Part shown: positions 1 through 13,106 of the stretch, one piece after another | Position numbering within the stretch: the first letter of the stretch is position 1 | Layout: every line of letters starts with the position of its first letter | Assembly: GCA_003344405.1 (NCBI GenBank) | Contig: NOWV01000133.1 | Location: 1-64,000 of the forward strand | DNA: 64,000 nt | From: Trichoplax sp. H2 | Lineage: Eukaryota; Placozoa; Uniplacotomia; Trichoplacea | Direction: 5' to 3' | Notes under the pieces: generated by a model | Databases searched by the model: none | Told to the model about the DNA's origin: nothing | Seen by the model: the letters and a program-made list of their open reading frames with translations, nothing else | Program-made: the position numbers and the translations under genes

Positions 1-433
1 TGTCAATTACGACAATGCCTTACAACAGATCATATATGAAAATCAATGAATGATGTATCAATGGTGGAGATGTTCACTGCTGTACAACTACTAGGCTGCC
101 ATTAGCAATACATGTATCGATTACATCTGATGTGCTGTTGAATGGGTGCTGGCTGAAAGCTGAGCCAACAATGCAAATGCAATGAAGTATTTTGCTGACT
201 TGATGACTGTCAAAGTATGCAAAAGTAACATGCCTGACCATAGTAATTGAATTTTGCAATAGTAAATAGCAGTGATTGTCGATAATCTATCACCGTTTTA
301 TTGTTGTTATTTCCACTACTTTATGCATGCAATTGTAAAGCCAGGCATTACCTTCTCCTCGAGCTGTTTTTGCCTTTCCCATTGCTTCTCTTTCTTTCTG
401 CCACCACTATTGAGCAGAGTCAAATCTCGGTCG
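1..433. other. 5' flank without recognised gene
   Basis: No exon with splice sites and a recognisable protein could be supported here. A 61-codon open frame on the minus strand (74-259) has no family resemblance that I can name. The composition is somewhat less AT-rich than the introns downstream, so an exon of a gene lying outside the window cannot be excluded. Confidence 0.4.
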
Positions 434-775
434 TCATGTCCTGTACTTGTACAGTACAGTATTGAACAAGATATCCGATTCTACAGTATAGTACTGTAGA
501 GAAAGCTGAACGGTATCCTAGTAACGATAGTACAGTACTGTGAGTTGGCAACTTGGCATACTATACAGAACAGTCTACAGTACAGTACAGTGTACTGTAC
601 ATTGTCACAGCACTGTACTCTTTCAACTTGGTATTGTACACTGTCGCAGTTGCGCAGTTTGAACTCAGTGAGTTGGCATACAGAACAGTGTACTGTACAG
701 TGTACAGTACATTGTACAGCACTCTTTCAACTTGGTATTGTACAATGTACACTGTAGCTTGTGGTCCTGTCGTCC
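434..775. repeat. Palindromic TACAGTAC/GTACTGTAC array A
   Basis: A dense run of the word TACAGTAC, its reverse complement GTACTGTA and variants (GTACAGTGTAC, GTACATTGTAC). Because the words are near self-complementary, the array reads almost the same on both strands and can form many hairpins. Within it a block is tandemly duplicated: about 541-655 and 668-759 share the order GAGTTGGC, ACAGAACAGT, palindromic words, CTTTCAACTTGGTATTGTAC. Several short open frames on both strands fall here and are artefacts of the repeat. The array lies about 0.7-1.0 kb upstream of the Ral start codon. Confidence 0.8.
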
Positions 776-902
776 TGTAGTCCTGACTCCTGACGCCTGA
801 CAGCCAGTCGGCCGGCCCACCCCTCCCTGAAACCTCGCCCAGGTGTGAGTCAGCTTTCCCGTAAAAGAAAATGACAGAAACTGAAACCGCAATCAATCTA
901 CA
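776..902. promoter_or_regulatory. GC-richer spacer between palindromic arrays
   Basis: A short stretch around 795-845, rich in C and G (CCGGCCCACCCC near 812), lies between two palindromic arrays upstream of Ral and stands out in this AT-rich DNA. It could be promoter-related, but no defined core element was identified. Confidence 0.25.
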
Positions 903-1265
903 GTACACTACTAATTTAAGCAGAAAATGTCCAGGTTGTAGAAAGAGTGTACACTGTACTGGATCAAGCTAGATCTGGAGGGAAAGATGTCATTTTCCTT
1001 ATCCACCATACTGGACTGTCAGGGACTACTAAGAAAGACCCAGTCCTGACTCTATGACATACTGAACCCAAAGGAAGACCACTACACTAGTAAGGCACTC
1101 ACTGTACAGTGTACAGTGTACAGTAGAAAGTGAATTTCCATGCCCAATTACTGTACAGTGTGACATTGTACTGTACTGTACGTACACTGCTATCCATACA
1201 ATACAGTACAGTGTAGTGCATACTGAGTGCAGTACCGCCCAGCAGTCTTGGAATAGTACAGTACC
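903..1265. repeat. Palindromic TACAGTAC/GTACTGTAC array B
   Basis: Second cluster of the same words, densest at about 1102-1130 and 1150-1265 (GTACAGTGTACAGTGTACAG, ACTGTACTGTACGTACACTG, ACAGTACAGTG). It ends about 180 bp before the Ral ATG, so it sits in the presumed promoter or 5' untranslated region. The same array type recurs between the divergent RRP8 and GnT-II-like genes at 27.6-28.7 kb. Confidence 0.75.
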
Positions 1266-1311
1266 ATAGTAGGAAAGGCAACTTGCTTGCGTCACTGGAC
1301 ATCCTCCTGTG

Positions 1312-1316
1312 ATTGG
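1312..1316 (-). promoter_or_regulatory. Inverted CCAAT box upstream of Ral
   Basis: ATTGG on the + strand (CCAAT on the complement) lies 132 bp before the Ral start codon, with a TGCGTCAC word about 20 bp before it. The position is typical of a CCAAT box. This is a motif match only. Confidence 0.3.
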
Positions 1317-1447
1317 TGACAACCAGAGGATGGAATCCGATTGTCCGACTTGGCCATACAAATCCTTCAATTAAGGTGAAGACTTGCTTGAACGTCCATT
1401 TGTTGTAGAAGAAGCAAATAGTGGGGGGAAAAAGCCACCAATTCATC

Positions 1448-4400
1448 ATGTCGAAGGCGAAAGAGAAGCAATTACCACTGCATAAGATCATTATGGTCGG
1501 TACAGGTGGAGTTGGCAAGTCGGCACTAACTTTGCAATTTATGTACGATGAGGTATGTCTTACTATGTAGAGGGTGGTTGATCCTTGTTAGTTTAGCAAT
1601 AGAGTATCAGTATAAACTGGAGGCAAATTGACCGCCCAGTCGTTAAAAGTAACACAGACTCTCTCTCTCTTTCTATCCCAATGGATGACAATTTGCCAAT
1701 ATCAAGTATAGCAGCCTTATTGAAACAGATACTTTATAAACTATTTTTACAGTGATCGATTGCATTCGTTTGCAATGTATAATTTGATAAAGCCTTGGTA
1801 ATTTTTTTCCGTCCGCCAACCGTTGCAAATTGCCATGGCTATCCTAGTACAGCTGCTCGTTGCGGTCAAAGCGTATGCTAGATCGTACCCATTTCTCTTC
1901 CAATAATGACTTACTATAGACTATACAGTAGCCCACCATGGCAATACAGTCGTCTTATGGAACCATAATAATTCAATACTTTCATCATAATTTTGACAGC
2001 TTTACTCATCAACAACTTGCACAGTAGACAGTCGTTTCACTTCCAAAAGATACCCTGAAACTGGAGCAATCCTTGATTCAATACTAGAATTTTCTCATTT
2101 TCAATATTCATGTTGACTTGCTTGCGAGATTTGACTGGGTCGTGATTCCCAATATCGTTGTATCAAGAGTAAACAAAAAGTGACTTGGGCTACAACATTA
2201 AATGAATATCGCTCAACTCTTGATACTAATAAGTAACTGGCAAATTGTTGCTAAAAAGTGAAATAGACAAGTAGTTCTATCCAACAAGGAAATGAAATAG
2301 GAACGAAAATTACCTATAGAAAATGAGAACGTGACTTGGTGGCTATTATTGTACACCTTCACTTTTATATAATTTTAGAGAGAAAGTTCTCATCCATCAC
2401 AATTGAAAAAAAAACAGCCAAACTAGCATGCATAAACAGCCGACAATATACCCCTTATCCACTGCCCATACAGTCGGTACAATTTTCCAACCTGATTAAT
2501 GATTGCTCTCTCCGCTTATCAAGTCAAGTAAATGATACAAAATAAAATGGCTACCTTGTATTATTTCCTTACCATCAAGCGCAAAGAACGACATGATGAC
2601 GAGTCGTTTTGATGATAATGAGTACAGAGCATAGAAGAGCTAGCCATATCTTCGTATACCATGATGAGTACCATGCTTAAACTGTAGCATACTTCTTGAC
2701 GGCAAGTTTTAGTTATACATTGCTATTTATTATGACAAATGATATACTGCATTCTCTACCATTTCGTCATTTTCCAGTTGGAAACCGACCAGAGCACCCT
2801 TACCCATTTTATGCGGCATATTATGATCCAACTCTATACCAGACAGTTTAATAAGAACAACCGCTAATGATGATATCTATAAACTAAGTAAACTTGAAAA
2901 TACTTTTCTTTACCCTACAGTATATTGTAGTATAGAAAGTGGAGAACAAAAAATGACTAAGCAGAACAGGTTCGTTTAACATCGACTCTATTGTTGTCTA
3001 TAATCCTCGTAGTGTATATCTAAATTGAAAAAAAAAATATTTTAATAGCCGAACTTACGCTCGTAATGGAATCGGATCATCAGTTATAGGGTTATTCTTC
3101 GTCTTTGTCATTGATTCATTTAGACAGGCTATGAATACTTGCATTGCAATATTCTCTCTCTTAATACACGTATGTACTACTTGCATGAGATTGTGTCATA
3201 AATTTCTAGTTCACTGCAGCTGATGCTGCGACCGTAGATATGTCTGTATTCTAGATAGAATTAAGATAATAAATTAATAGTATTTACTTGAAAGCAAGAG
3301 ATTGAAAAAATCTTCATCTGTACTGCATCTTTTACATTTAGTTAAGCACATTCCCAATATCTAAATTTTTGCAATTTCTTATACTTATTATGATCTCACA
3401 GCTGCACAGTACAAAAATGGGAATAAAAGGTAAACCCCGTAGACGCACAATTACTCTACTGTATCATAATGATGATTGCTTACGCATTCAAATACGACAT
3501 GATATCGATTTCTTCTAGCTGTGATGCATGCTATGGTATACTTTCCCTTATTATAATGTGTGATATTTTACATTCTTGACTACTACCATTATAATGATTC
3601 TCAGCAGTATGTGTTTAGCGATTCCATTGACTGTGTTATCAGTAAAAATACAATAGCACATTTCCGCATTTTACTGTACACTAATCCTACCAACTTGGAA
3701 TGACACATTACTTGTTGTACTTTGCAAAGTTCTAGCTAGTAGCCAATAGATTATAGCTGTGCTATATTTCTACAATCTTAATTTCAAGCCATATTGTATG
3801 TGTTTCAATCAGAACAGCAGATTATAACATGCACGAAAGTTTTCAATGAGTTCAATTCTTTACTCACGACCCAAACTAAATAGCCTATACTGTGCGCACA
3901 TATAGGATTTAATTGCTCATCTATGATTGACTTATACTTTTATTTATTGAAGAAATGATCGTCAAAAGTAGTTGTTATAACAATTGACAAATAATATTAT
4001 ATATCATCAAAAGGAAAATGGATCGTTGGCTGAATAATTAAAATGGTGTACGTGATTTTATACATGTTCAACTGCGCATGTAGATAATACATACATATAA
4101 ATAGAATCGATCATGTAGCCTATGCAACAGAATAAAAGAAGATGTAATATATATATATTAATCATTAGTATACGAAAATATGGTTTAAAGTACTATACGG
4201 GTATGACGGCTTACATTAAACATTAAAATATATACTCTACTCGTATAGAATTCTTGAATTTTCCTTAATTTATTGTTATAAGTCTGACTTAATCTTCCCC
4301 CCAATAAAAAACAATTTCTCTTAAATGTACAATAAAGAGAAGATGTAGTGTTGTTGATCGTAGATTAATGTAAACGTCGTATTGTAGAGTAATAATTCAA

Positions 4401-5401
4401 GAAATCAAAAGTCGCCCACTATGCAAACTTGAGGTAGCTGTGGCCTTGATGATTATCACTTTTTGACTTTGTAGTTGCAGCCGAGGTGCTTATTGGTATT
4501 TCCTTGTCATCACTGGCAAGATTATTATTATATGCTGTGATGTACTACAGTACTGTACTTAGAAATAATGAAATGAAAAGTCCTCCGTATAATAATGTAA
4601 TAAAATTTTTCAATCAGTCTTTCGAACCAAATGTATCTCTTACGACTATTTTCTATATACAGTACATATAAACATCGGCTACGGTCGTACGCTTAATGAC
4701 TTTATTATCATCATGAACAATTTTCTATCACTGTATACGTCATAAAAGCAGAGTCAATATCGTCAATATAATTATTATTGCCCTGTATAATATATATTCT
4801 TTAAGTAAAAATTTTTGATTACTGCCAATAATAGACGAAATTTGTAATTAACTTTGTATTCGGCTTAATTGTAAGAAGTAGATGCTAATTTTCATTATCC
4901 GAACGCTTTTATTTACAGTTCGTCGAAGACTACGAACCAACTAAAGCCGACAGTTATAGAAAAAAAGTTGTATTGGATGGTGTCGAATGTCAAATTGATA
5001 TTTTAGATACAGCAGGGCAGGAAGATTACGCTGCTATTCGGGACAATTATTTTCGGAGTGGTGAAGGATTTCTGTGTGTTTTTTCCGTTGCTGAGCGAGA
5101 ATCATTTCAAGCTACAGCGGAATTACGTGAGCAAATTCTTCGTGTTAAAGCTGATGAAAGAATACCCATATTATTAGTTGGAAATAAATGCGATTTGGAA
5201 GATAGACAAGTGACTGCGGAGGAATGTCAATCTAAAGCGAATGAATGGCGTATTTCGTATGTGGAAACATCAGCTAAAACAAAGCTAAATGTTGATAAAG
5301 TATTTTATGATTTACTCCGAGAAATTAAAAATCGTAAAGATCAAGGCGTTGCTAAAGCTCCTGGTAAGAAAAAGAAAAAGAGCAAATGTACTATATTGTA
5401 A
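1448..5401 (+). CDS. RAL: Ral small GTPase, two coding exons
   Basis: Coding exons 1448-1552 and 4919-5401 (GTATGT donor, TTTACAG acceptor, phase 0) give 195 aa. The P-loop GTGGVGKS is at 18-25, the Ral-type effector region YEPTKADSY at 40-48, DTAGQED at 65-71, NKCD at 124-127 and ETSAK at 151-155. The C-terminus has a run of lysines and ends in the CAAX box CTIL (192-195), predicting geranylgeranylation. The match to animal RalA/RalB runs without gaps across the exon junction; only the N-terminus and the hypervariable tail differ. Ral is a membrane-bound GTP switch acting downstream of Ras through RalGEFs on the exocyst and RalBP1. The single coding intron (3.4 kb) holds no recognisable exon. 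An AATAAA lies 138 nt after the stop. Family assignment is firm; A versus B is not meaningful in an early animal. Confidence 0.97.
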
Positions 5402-5538
5402 AATAGGTGTCCTTTTACATTGTGGGTTATTTAGCCGTAAGCGGATAGAATTTATGAATTGGAAAGAAAATGGATTACAAGTTTTTTGCGTCTATAAAAG
5501 TTGCTACAATTTAATTTTCTGTGTGTTGTTGTACATTC

Positions 5539-5544
5539 AATAAA
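5539..5544 (+). terminator. Polyadenylation signal of Ral
   Basis: AATAAA, 138 nt downstream of the Ral stop codon, with TG-rich sequence just before it. Canonical hexamer in the expected place. Confidence 0.7.
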
Positions 5545-8500
5545 CATTTGGAATATGATACACACATATGCTTACCTTCTACAGTACACTAACATGGGTA
5601 TCCTCTCTATATATACTGTAGCCTTGTTTTTACCATCACTGTTTTATGCCTGTATTGGAATAGTGCTATGTAATTGTTAATTGCTCTTAGCCTCTTTTTC
5701 ACGCTTTTTGTTGTATTTCAAGTTTTATTCTAGGCTTCGATATTGTTGTTAGAGTTTAAAGTTATTGATGCATATTATACTACTTAAATAATCGTTTATA
5801 GGATTAATGATAAAAAATCATTATTGGATACTGTTTAATATTTCCGATAATAAGAATTTTGTTTTAAAATATGAAGGCAATTAATCGAATGGATGATAGA
5901 TCTACGATTTGTTGATGTGAATGCTGATCTCTCAATCATAGTTCTATGTTGATCCGTTTTGATAATAGAATTTAGTGGCTGAGATAATTTAATATGCGCT
6001 GATTGACCTTTTAAATTTAGTATCAACATGACTATAATTTGAATTCAACTAGTCGTAAGAAATGAAAGATTTTCAGTTTATGGATATAAATAAGCGTTAT
6101 TAAACCTCATTATCTCCAATACATGATGTCTGATATGACCTTGATTCATCTGGATCTGTTAAACTTTGTATCACTACTTTTCGTACTTATAATTAATTGC
6201 TCTGTTCCTTCGTTAATACTAAGTTTCATCAGCGTAAAGATAATAGTGATAATACACTATTATTCCTCTAACGTGTGTCATAAAATAACGGTATGTGAAG
6301 TATTCAATTCTTTAACAGTTTCTTAATCTTCTAGTGATAACAACTATCGTCAATGCGATGGTAATGAGGATAACATCGTTATATCGACGTTGGACGTAAA
6401 AAGTAGTACTTATTGAGGGATTTTATGCTCGTTTTTTTGTCATAGTAAAACTTTGTAAAGTCAAAGTTACAAGTACTACGTTGTATTTCCATCATACTTG
6501 TGTGTTAATATATGGCAGAAATAGATTGCATAATGAACACATCTAGTTATAATTCCAGTCTCTTTTAGTGTCATAAGGTTTTTCACTGAAACAGTTTTCG
6601 ATCATTGACGAACATGGGCTGTAATCATGTTTACCGATAGCATTTGTATAGCATCCGAAATCGCAACAGATACTAGAAATTTATTATATAATAGCGGAAT
6701 GTATTCGAACGTTTTTCGTTTTAAATAAAATTCACATAAGCACAAAATGATTGAAATAAAAGACCTTCATTGCAATGATTTCCATCTAGTGTAGACCCTT
6801 AATATGTTATAGACAAACCTAATGCTATCTCAAGTCCAATTAAATTAGAAATACAGAAGAAATGCATAATGTACCAAAGTACGATGTTGTAAAGGTAAAT
6901 TATCACTAGTGAGCTGCGTAAGCTGCAAATTCAACATTAGTAATACCGAAACGGCTATACACGTATCAAAGGCTTAAATTTAAACGGAATGTGGTCATTA
7001 TACGTCATAATAATGATGAAATACGAAAGCACAACCTTACAACAGTCAATTTTCGAACGTCTCTTTACACTTTGAAGTTTTACTTGCTATAAAGTTGAAT
7101 TTGTCTGAATTGTATAAATATACTACTTTGTAATGATTTCAGCTAATTGTAGTCATACAGTAGTCTGGTTAATAGGATAAGACGGCGCACTTATACTGTT
7201 TCTAGTATAAGAGTGTAGGGCGTATGTGAACCAACGGTAATAGCTGGAGACTATTACTCGGTCATTACATGCTTAAATGTAGTAGAATATGAACTATGAT
7301 AGACTGATCGTATCGCTTTTCGGATATTTCTATAACTTTCATATATTCGTAGTCTAAGTAGTATTAGAGTAATTAAAAGAGAAAAAAATTAAGTTATTTT
7401 ACTTTGGACGTTGTTCAACTATTCGTCGTGCATACGTAAACAAAATCAAGTATTAAAGTAATTGCCATCAAACAGTCAAAAGTAACACTTAGACGGGAGA
7501 TTTTAAACTATGGAAATAAGTCCACAGCAACGGTTTTCCTGAATTACGATGCTAGGTACCTAGCAAATAGTAATTTACTAGTACCTATATTGGAATACAT
7601 TTATTGAATGATTCAATTATCACTCGAATTAATTTACTCTCAAATCTTTGAGGAATCACGACTCGAAAGTTATTCTACTTTCATATAATGTAGGTATCGA
7701 TAATCAATTATAGATTTGGAAGTCGATCTAGCAATATAGATTGCATTACTTTCAATCATTAATCTTTCATTTGATACCAAAGAATAAATTAAATTTTGTA
7801 AAATTATGATAGAAAACACCACATAGAATAAGTTTCGAATCTAACTTTGAAGTCTGTACATTATATTACTATATTTTTTACATTAAACTCAGTAACAATA
7901 GGCCAACAGGGAGTAGATTTTGTTGATATTCATATATTTCGCATCATCCTGAAGATGCCCGGCTATGGACTAGGTATAAGAAAGCTCTAATACAACCATA
8001 GGCTAATATCAGAATATTTAAAAGAGTTGAAGTACTGTGAAATGCAACATGTACTACTTACGCTTGGAGTAATATCGAAATATTCAAGGGAACTTAATAA
8101 TATATATTTGCCTATACTCATTTCATCTAAGATACTATGTATTTTTCATGAAATTATATGCCCCTTATGGCGTAAATATTTCAAAAATATCATTTGTGCG
8201 TATCTATAACAATAAACTCGTTGGAATAACAAGCAATGTCGGAGTACTCTTCTTAAATCTTATAAATCGATTTTTTTATTTCGAGAAAGCATAAAATACA
8301 GGTCGGCATTGAGCATAATTACATGAATATATCTTAGAAGAACGCGTAAATAAATACTCTAAGCAATACTTGCCAAGTATACCAATAGATTTGATTATTT
8401 CAATTATATATAATTATACACTAGAATTTTAATTACTTCCATACGACATGTAAGATACCGTTGATAAATCAGTCGATGCTTGTGCACCGAGATTTAAAAA

Positions 8501-8582
8501 ATGTTAGCAATTCTAAGGTATCTAAAGTTAAAACACGTACAATTACTAGCTCTTACTTTAGAATCGAATTATAACAAGTAAT
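5545..8582. other. Intergenic region between convergent genes
   Basis: About 3 kb of AT-rich DNA between the 3' ends of Ral (+) and the cupin-like orphan gene (-). Open frames here are all under 70 codons, lack convincing splice context and match no family I know. No RNA gene or organised repeat was recognised. Confidence 0.5.
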
Positions 8583-11500
8583 TCAATTTAATATATTATA
8601 CAGCGTATTTTCTCTTTCCGAGCGCGTAAACAGCTCATGATTAATCATTACTTGTCTTAATTCTGGATTATTCATCTTGATAGATACAAGATGAGCGCGG
8701 ATAGTTGGTAAATAAGGATCAACAAAATTCCGTAAATCATATTTCAAATGATCAATTAAACTAGTTAATTTACATCGTTTTCGGAAACAACATAAATGGA
8801 GACTTGCGACTACTTCAACCAAGTAGGATTTTTTACCTACAAATAATTCAAATGCAATAACTGTATCTCGAATTATTTTAATAATGTAGTATTCATCAAA
8901 GCGAAAATCAAAGGTAGAATTAAAGCAATATGGAATAGCTGCGTCTAACATGATTATCTTTACACGGACAGTATAATATAAAAAATAAATTATTTGCCAC
9001 ATGTGTTGAATTTCATAAAACTGCATAATATACATTTTACTATTTTTTTTCAAGAACTGCAATTTATACGTATTACCTTTACATTTTACCTTTTTACGAT
9101 ATATAGCTGTTTTAAGTGGATATAATTGCTTAAGAAATTTGTTATAAAATTGAATAAAAATTTTAAAGTGGCCCGTTAAGGGCATAATTCCAACCCTACA
9201 CGTAGAATTACCAATATGATGATTGAAATTGATACTGTTCCGCCCAGTCAATATTACAACCGCAGCATTTATCGCATCATAATGATATCGATTACAACTA
9301 ATGGTATATTGATGTAGATTATTTTGCAAATAGGATGCAGCATCGGTATTACTTTCAAATTGAGTTAATAACGCTTGCAATGTATATACAAAAAACTGAA
9401 GAGTATTTTCTTTCGTTGTATAGTCCAGATAATTTTTCCATGTACCAAAATTTGATATTATGCTCATGCTGCTTGGTATAGAACAAGGATTGATGATACT
9501 GTAGTGTTCGCTTGGAAGAAGAGATTCGTTAATGTCATGATCTTTAACATTATCTTGATTTAAATCGTCGCTAACAGATTGTTTCAACTCAGAATTATGT
9601 CTGGTTTGATACAATTCGTTTAAACCTTGTTGAGAAAGATCTGTAGTCGATGGATTATTAACAATATAATTATTTTGGCAGATTGTTGAAGTTACTTTAG
9701 GCGGTAGATAACTTGCTGATATACTTGAGTTACAAGATATTAGATGATCTATTCCTTCCGTACGACTTCTGCTGCTAAATTTACTAATAATTGGGTCTTG
9801 ATAATCTTGACCTTCTTTATTGGATTGAATCATTTCAACGTTGCCTTCAGATTTTTGCTTAACTGGATTAAAGCCTAATGAGAAAGTTGTACAATCGGTG
9901 AATTTAAGATCCATAGGATTACTTTGAAGTCCTTTAAGAGAGTGCAATCAGTAATATAGCGGCTTACTGCACTTGTAAGATATAGGATGATTTATTCTCT
10001 TGATTCGATTCAATGTATTAATACCACATTAACTATATTTCGAATCTTTTTTTCCTTGCAATTTATTATAATTAAGTCAAATAGTTTTGAATTGGATCTA
10101 GATGTAAACTGTGATCAGTGTTGATCCTTTGCTTTTTCCTTTAACTTTACTTACAAATGTTCTTTCTTAACATAGAAAATCAGAGTTGATTTATCAACTT
10201 CTTGTATTAATTCGATGTTCAGGTTGTTCTTGCGGTAAGGTAATTTCCTGTTTAACAGATTATGCAAACTGTCGTCGCTCACACATAAATATGCAAAATT
10301 ATTCTCAGTCCGAAAGGTTTTACGTCCATATTTCAACTGAGTGACGAATCGATTTCATTTGATAGGAGTATTTAACTCTATATAAGTCAATGTTGCTATT
10401 TATATTATACATAATCGCTTCTAAAAATAGCTCATTTTTATTCCAGTGGTACATTAAAGTAAGTAAGTCAACATTTACAAGTTAGTATGACGTCGTTGGT
10501 TTCCCAAATTAAGTAAGTTATCATAGTTTTGGATAGGATATCATGAATTAGCTAATTTAGTATTTCAATGATTATGTTAGTAACTACCGAAGATTATAAA
10601 TACGCTGACATGGGTTATTATTTTACTCGTACTTAGTTGTGTGTCCTAACCGTATCCCATTATGGCCTTTCCATATATGCCTTACGATACCTTATTTAAG
10701 CTTCTATCACAGCTCGACAGTACAAAAAATGATCATATTCTACCTCATCTATGCCACTACTGTATACCCGATTTAATACCAAAATAGAAGCAATTTTTAT
10801 TCATATTAGGATGCTAAGCAAATATATATACATCAATCTTAATATGGATCATTTATCGAAAGTAAGGATTCTAGATTTTGTTCTTGCACTCAGCGGTTGC
10901 GCTAGGAATTTGTTGATATCATTGCAGCATTTGCGAAAATATTTCTATGGCGTAAAAAACAGGCATCTAAGGTTTACCATATTGAATTAAAAACAGACCG
11001 AGACAGTTAGCTTTATTAAATAAGTTATCAAATCCTTATATCATTGATTGATCACACGTTTTCATCTATCTTAAACCCACAGGCTTAGTTAGGCCGATTT
11101 TAGTCTTTTTGTCAATCATCTTCTTGAATTTTAGACTATATAGTGAAGATTAATATGGGCTTGACTTTATTGGCTGCCAAATATAGAGGTTAGGAACAAC
11201 AGATTTCAATCGTATCGGTGAGAGAAACTATCAGAAAGGCAAATACAAATTGATGTAATAATCTAGCTTCTACAGTATATACCACGAGGTAATGTTGGAA
11301 ACAGTAAAATGACTTGCTATTCGGTGAAAAAAATAACTTGATTGCCTAACTATAAGAAATTGACTTAAAATCTATTTTAATATCATAACGTTCTAATGAT
11401 TATTAGCAAAGGCACAATTTTGATAGAGATCAAGCACGTATCGCTATTTCAATATTTCACTATAAAATTTTAATTACTCTGACCATATCAGGCTTATTAA

Positions 11501-13106
11501 TTAAAATGAGTGATTATAGAAAAGAGACCATTTCTGTCTAAGCATATTGCCTATTTACCCCCTGAAATGGCAGGTATATACTTCCAGTAAAATCAGTATA
11601 TGAATATAAATTAAGAACATATTGCAACTGCTACAGTGATGATTATTTGCTAGATTAAAATCTATTATTGGCTAACGAAAGTTATCTACTACTTTAAGGG
11701 AGAAATATCCTTCAAGGTAGTTACTTCGAAGCGAAAATTTGTTGGTATTGAGGATAATTTCAGCCGGTAAATAGCCTTGATGTCGTCAAGCTATAAAATA
11801 TAATTTAAATTGATGAGCATATTTAATGAATGAGAGTATTTAATGTCAGTTAACAAGTATATGTATGGTATGTAAACTATTTAAAAATGAAAATCAACCT
11901 TGAGATATCGTAAACATTTACGTATGCATTGAAGTATCTATATACTATACATGCAAATCGTCGCTCTAGTCAGATATAAGTTACTTTTAGACAATTATGT
12001 ACCTTTTCAGTCAAAACGCCAGTTTTTGATTCGGCAGCTAAAATAAAACTTGATTCTCCTTTACCGGAGATGCTATGCCATAATTTACCAAGATCTGGTT
12101 GTTGGTTGGACTGCAATTTTTTAAAATCAACATAACAACCACTAACAATAGCTTTAACGTTATGTTTTATCATTGGTCGCTGATCTATATCCACAGCCTC
12201 TAGACTACTGAACGAAGTACTTCCTCGAAAGCAAAATGGAGAATTGGAATTGAACTCTTCGATATTTGACATGACTTCCTTGAAAGTATCGCTACTTTCA
12301 CGTTGTGATGTCTTCATTTGCGCTGTAAAAGCTGATTAAAAGTCGATGAAATCTTAGATAATAAGTCTTTAAAACAATTATAATATATAATTGCATTATT
12401 CCGGTATTTATAATTATATCAAGGGATATTGTTGAATTGGAATTAAAAATAAATGGTATTTATATATTACAGGCTACTAATAATTTAGCATACTCCTTTT
12501 AGATTGGCTTGATAGGAATGCAATCATAGAAGGCATCAATTTATCATTTGTAACAATCCCGTCGGCGACATGTGCAACATTTCTTTGTTGGATGGACATC
12601 GTATACCCTTTTAAAAATTTATTAAGTGATGCGATGCCGAATAAATATCCAGTTTTGTTCAAGTTAGATGCATTGCCGTCGGTAAAATAGAGAGTAGCAT
12701 GATGATGCTTGGAGTGCATTTTAAACGCGATAGATTTTTGTTGAACCTAGTGATAGATAATAGGATGATGCTTAAATACGATTTTAATGATTCCATTTTG
12801 TTAATTAATTCTAAATTGGTCCATTAGGCTACAAAAATCAGGCGGGAATATATCGTAAGTTAGCTAAAAACTGTCGCTGGCAGCTACGAACAACGAATAA
12901 GAGTTCTGATCGCAGTAGTAACATTTGACGATTACCTGTTGGCAAATTTCATTATTTGATGGAGAATATTTAAGTAATTGAGTAGTAGTATTTGCCGTAA
13001 TCATGTAGGTACTGCCCTGAGGAATAAATAATGTAGCTCCTGAATCTAATCGCGCTGCTTGGCCATTAATTTCAGCATAAATGTTGCCTTTTAGAATGTT
13101 AACCAT
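8583..13106 (-). CDS. Unrecognised protein with cupin-like N-terminus (about 754 aa)
   Basis: Five exons on the minus strand: 13106-12936, 12746-12494, 12322-12003, 10336-10155 and 9921-8583. Junction phases are 0, 1, 0, 2 and the total is 2265 nt including the stop. Residues about 6-48 resemble the second half of a cupin barrel (KGNIYAEING, then GATLFIPQGSTYMI). The Gly-Pro-Gly-Tyr pattern recalls the C-terminal cupin of CENP-C/Mif2, which lacks metal ligands, but here it lies at the N-terminus and the first strands are missing. The middle is unfamiliar. The last exon encodes about 445 residues: a Ser/Asn-rich stretch and then a hydrophobic, probably folded C-terminal half. No signal peptide or membrane segment is evident. 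The last junction uses a weak acceptor (CTTCAAAG), so the final exon could be a separate gene starting at the ATG at 9914. An upstream exon may also be missing. Function unknown. Confidence 0.55.

Noticed and set aside
74-259. 61-codon minus-strand open frame at the left edge
   Set aside because: No recognisable family, no convincing splice signals, no neighbour within the window to join it to.
545-1518. Several open frames of 70-139 codons on both strands upstream of Ral
   Set aside because: They are translations of the palindromic TACAGTAC arrays (Cys/Thr/Tyr/Val-rich on either strand); the longest also runs antisense through Ral exon 1.
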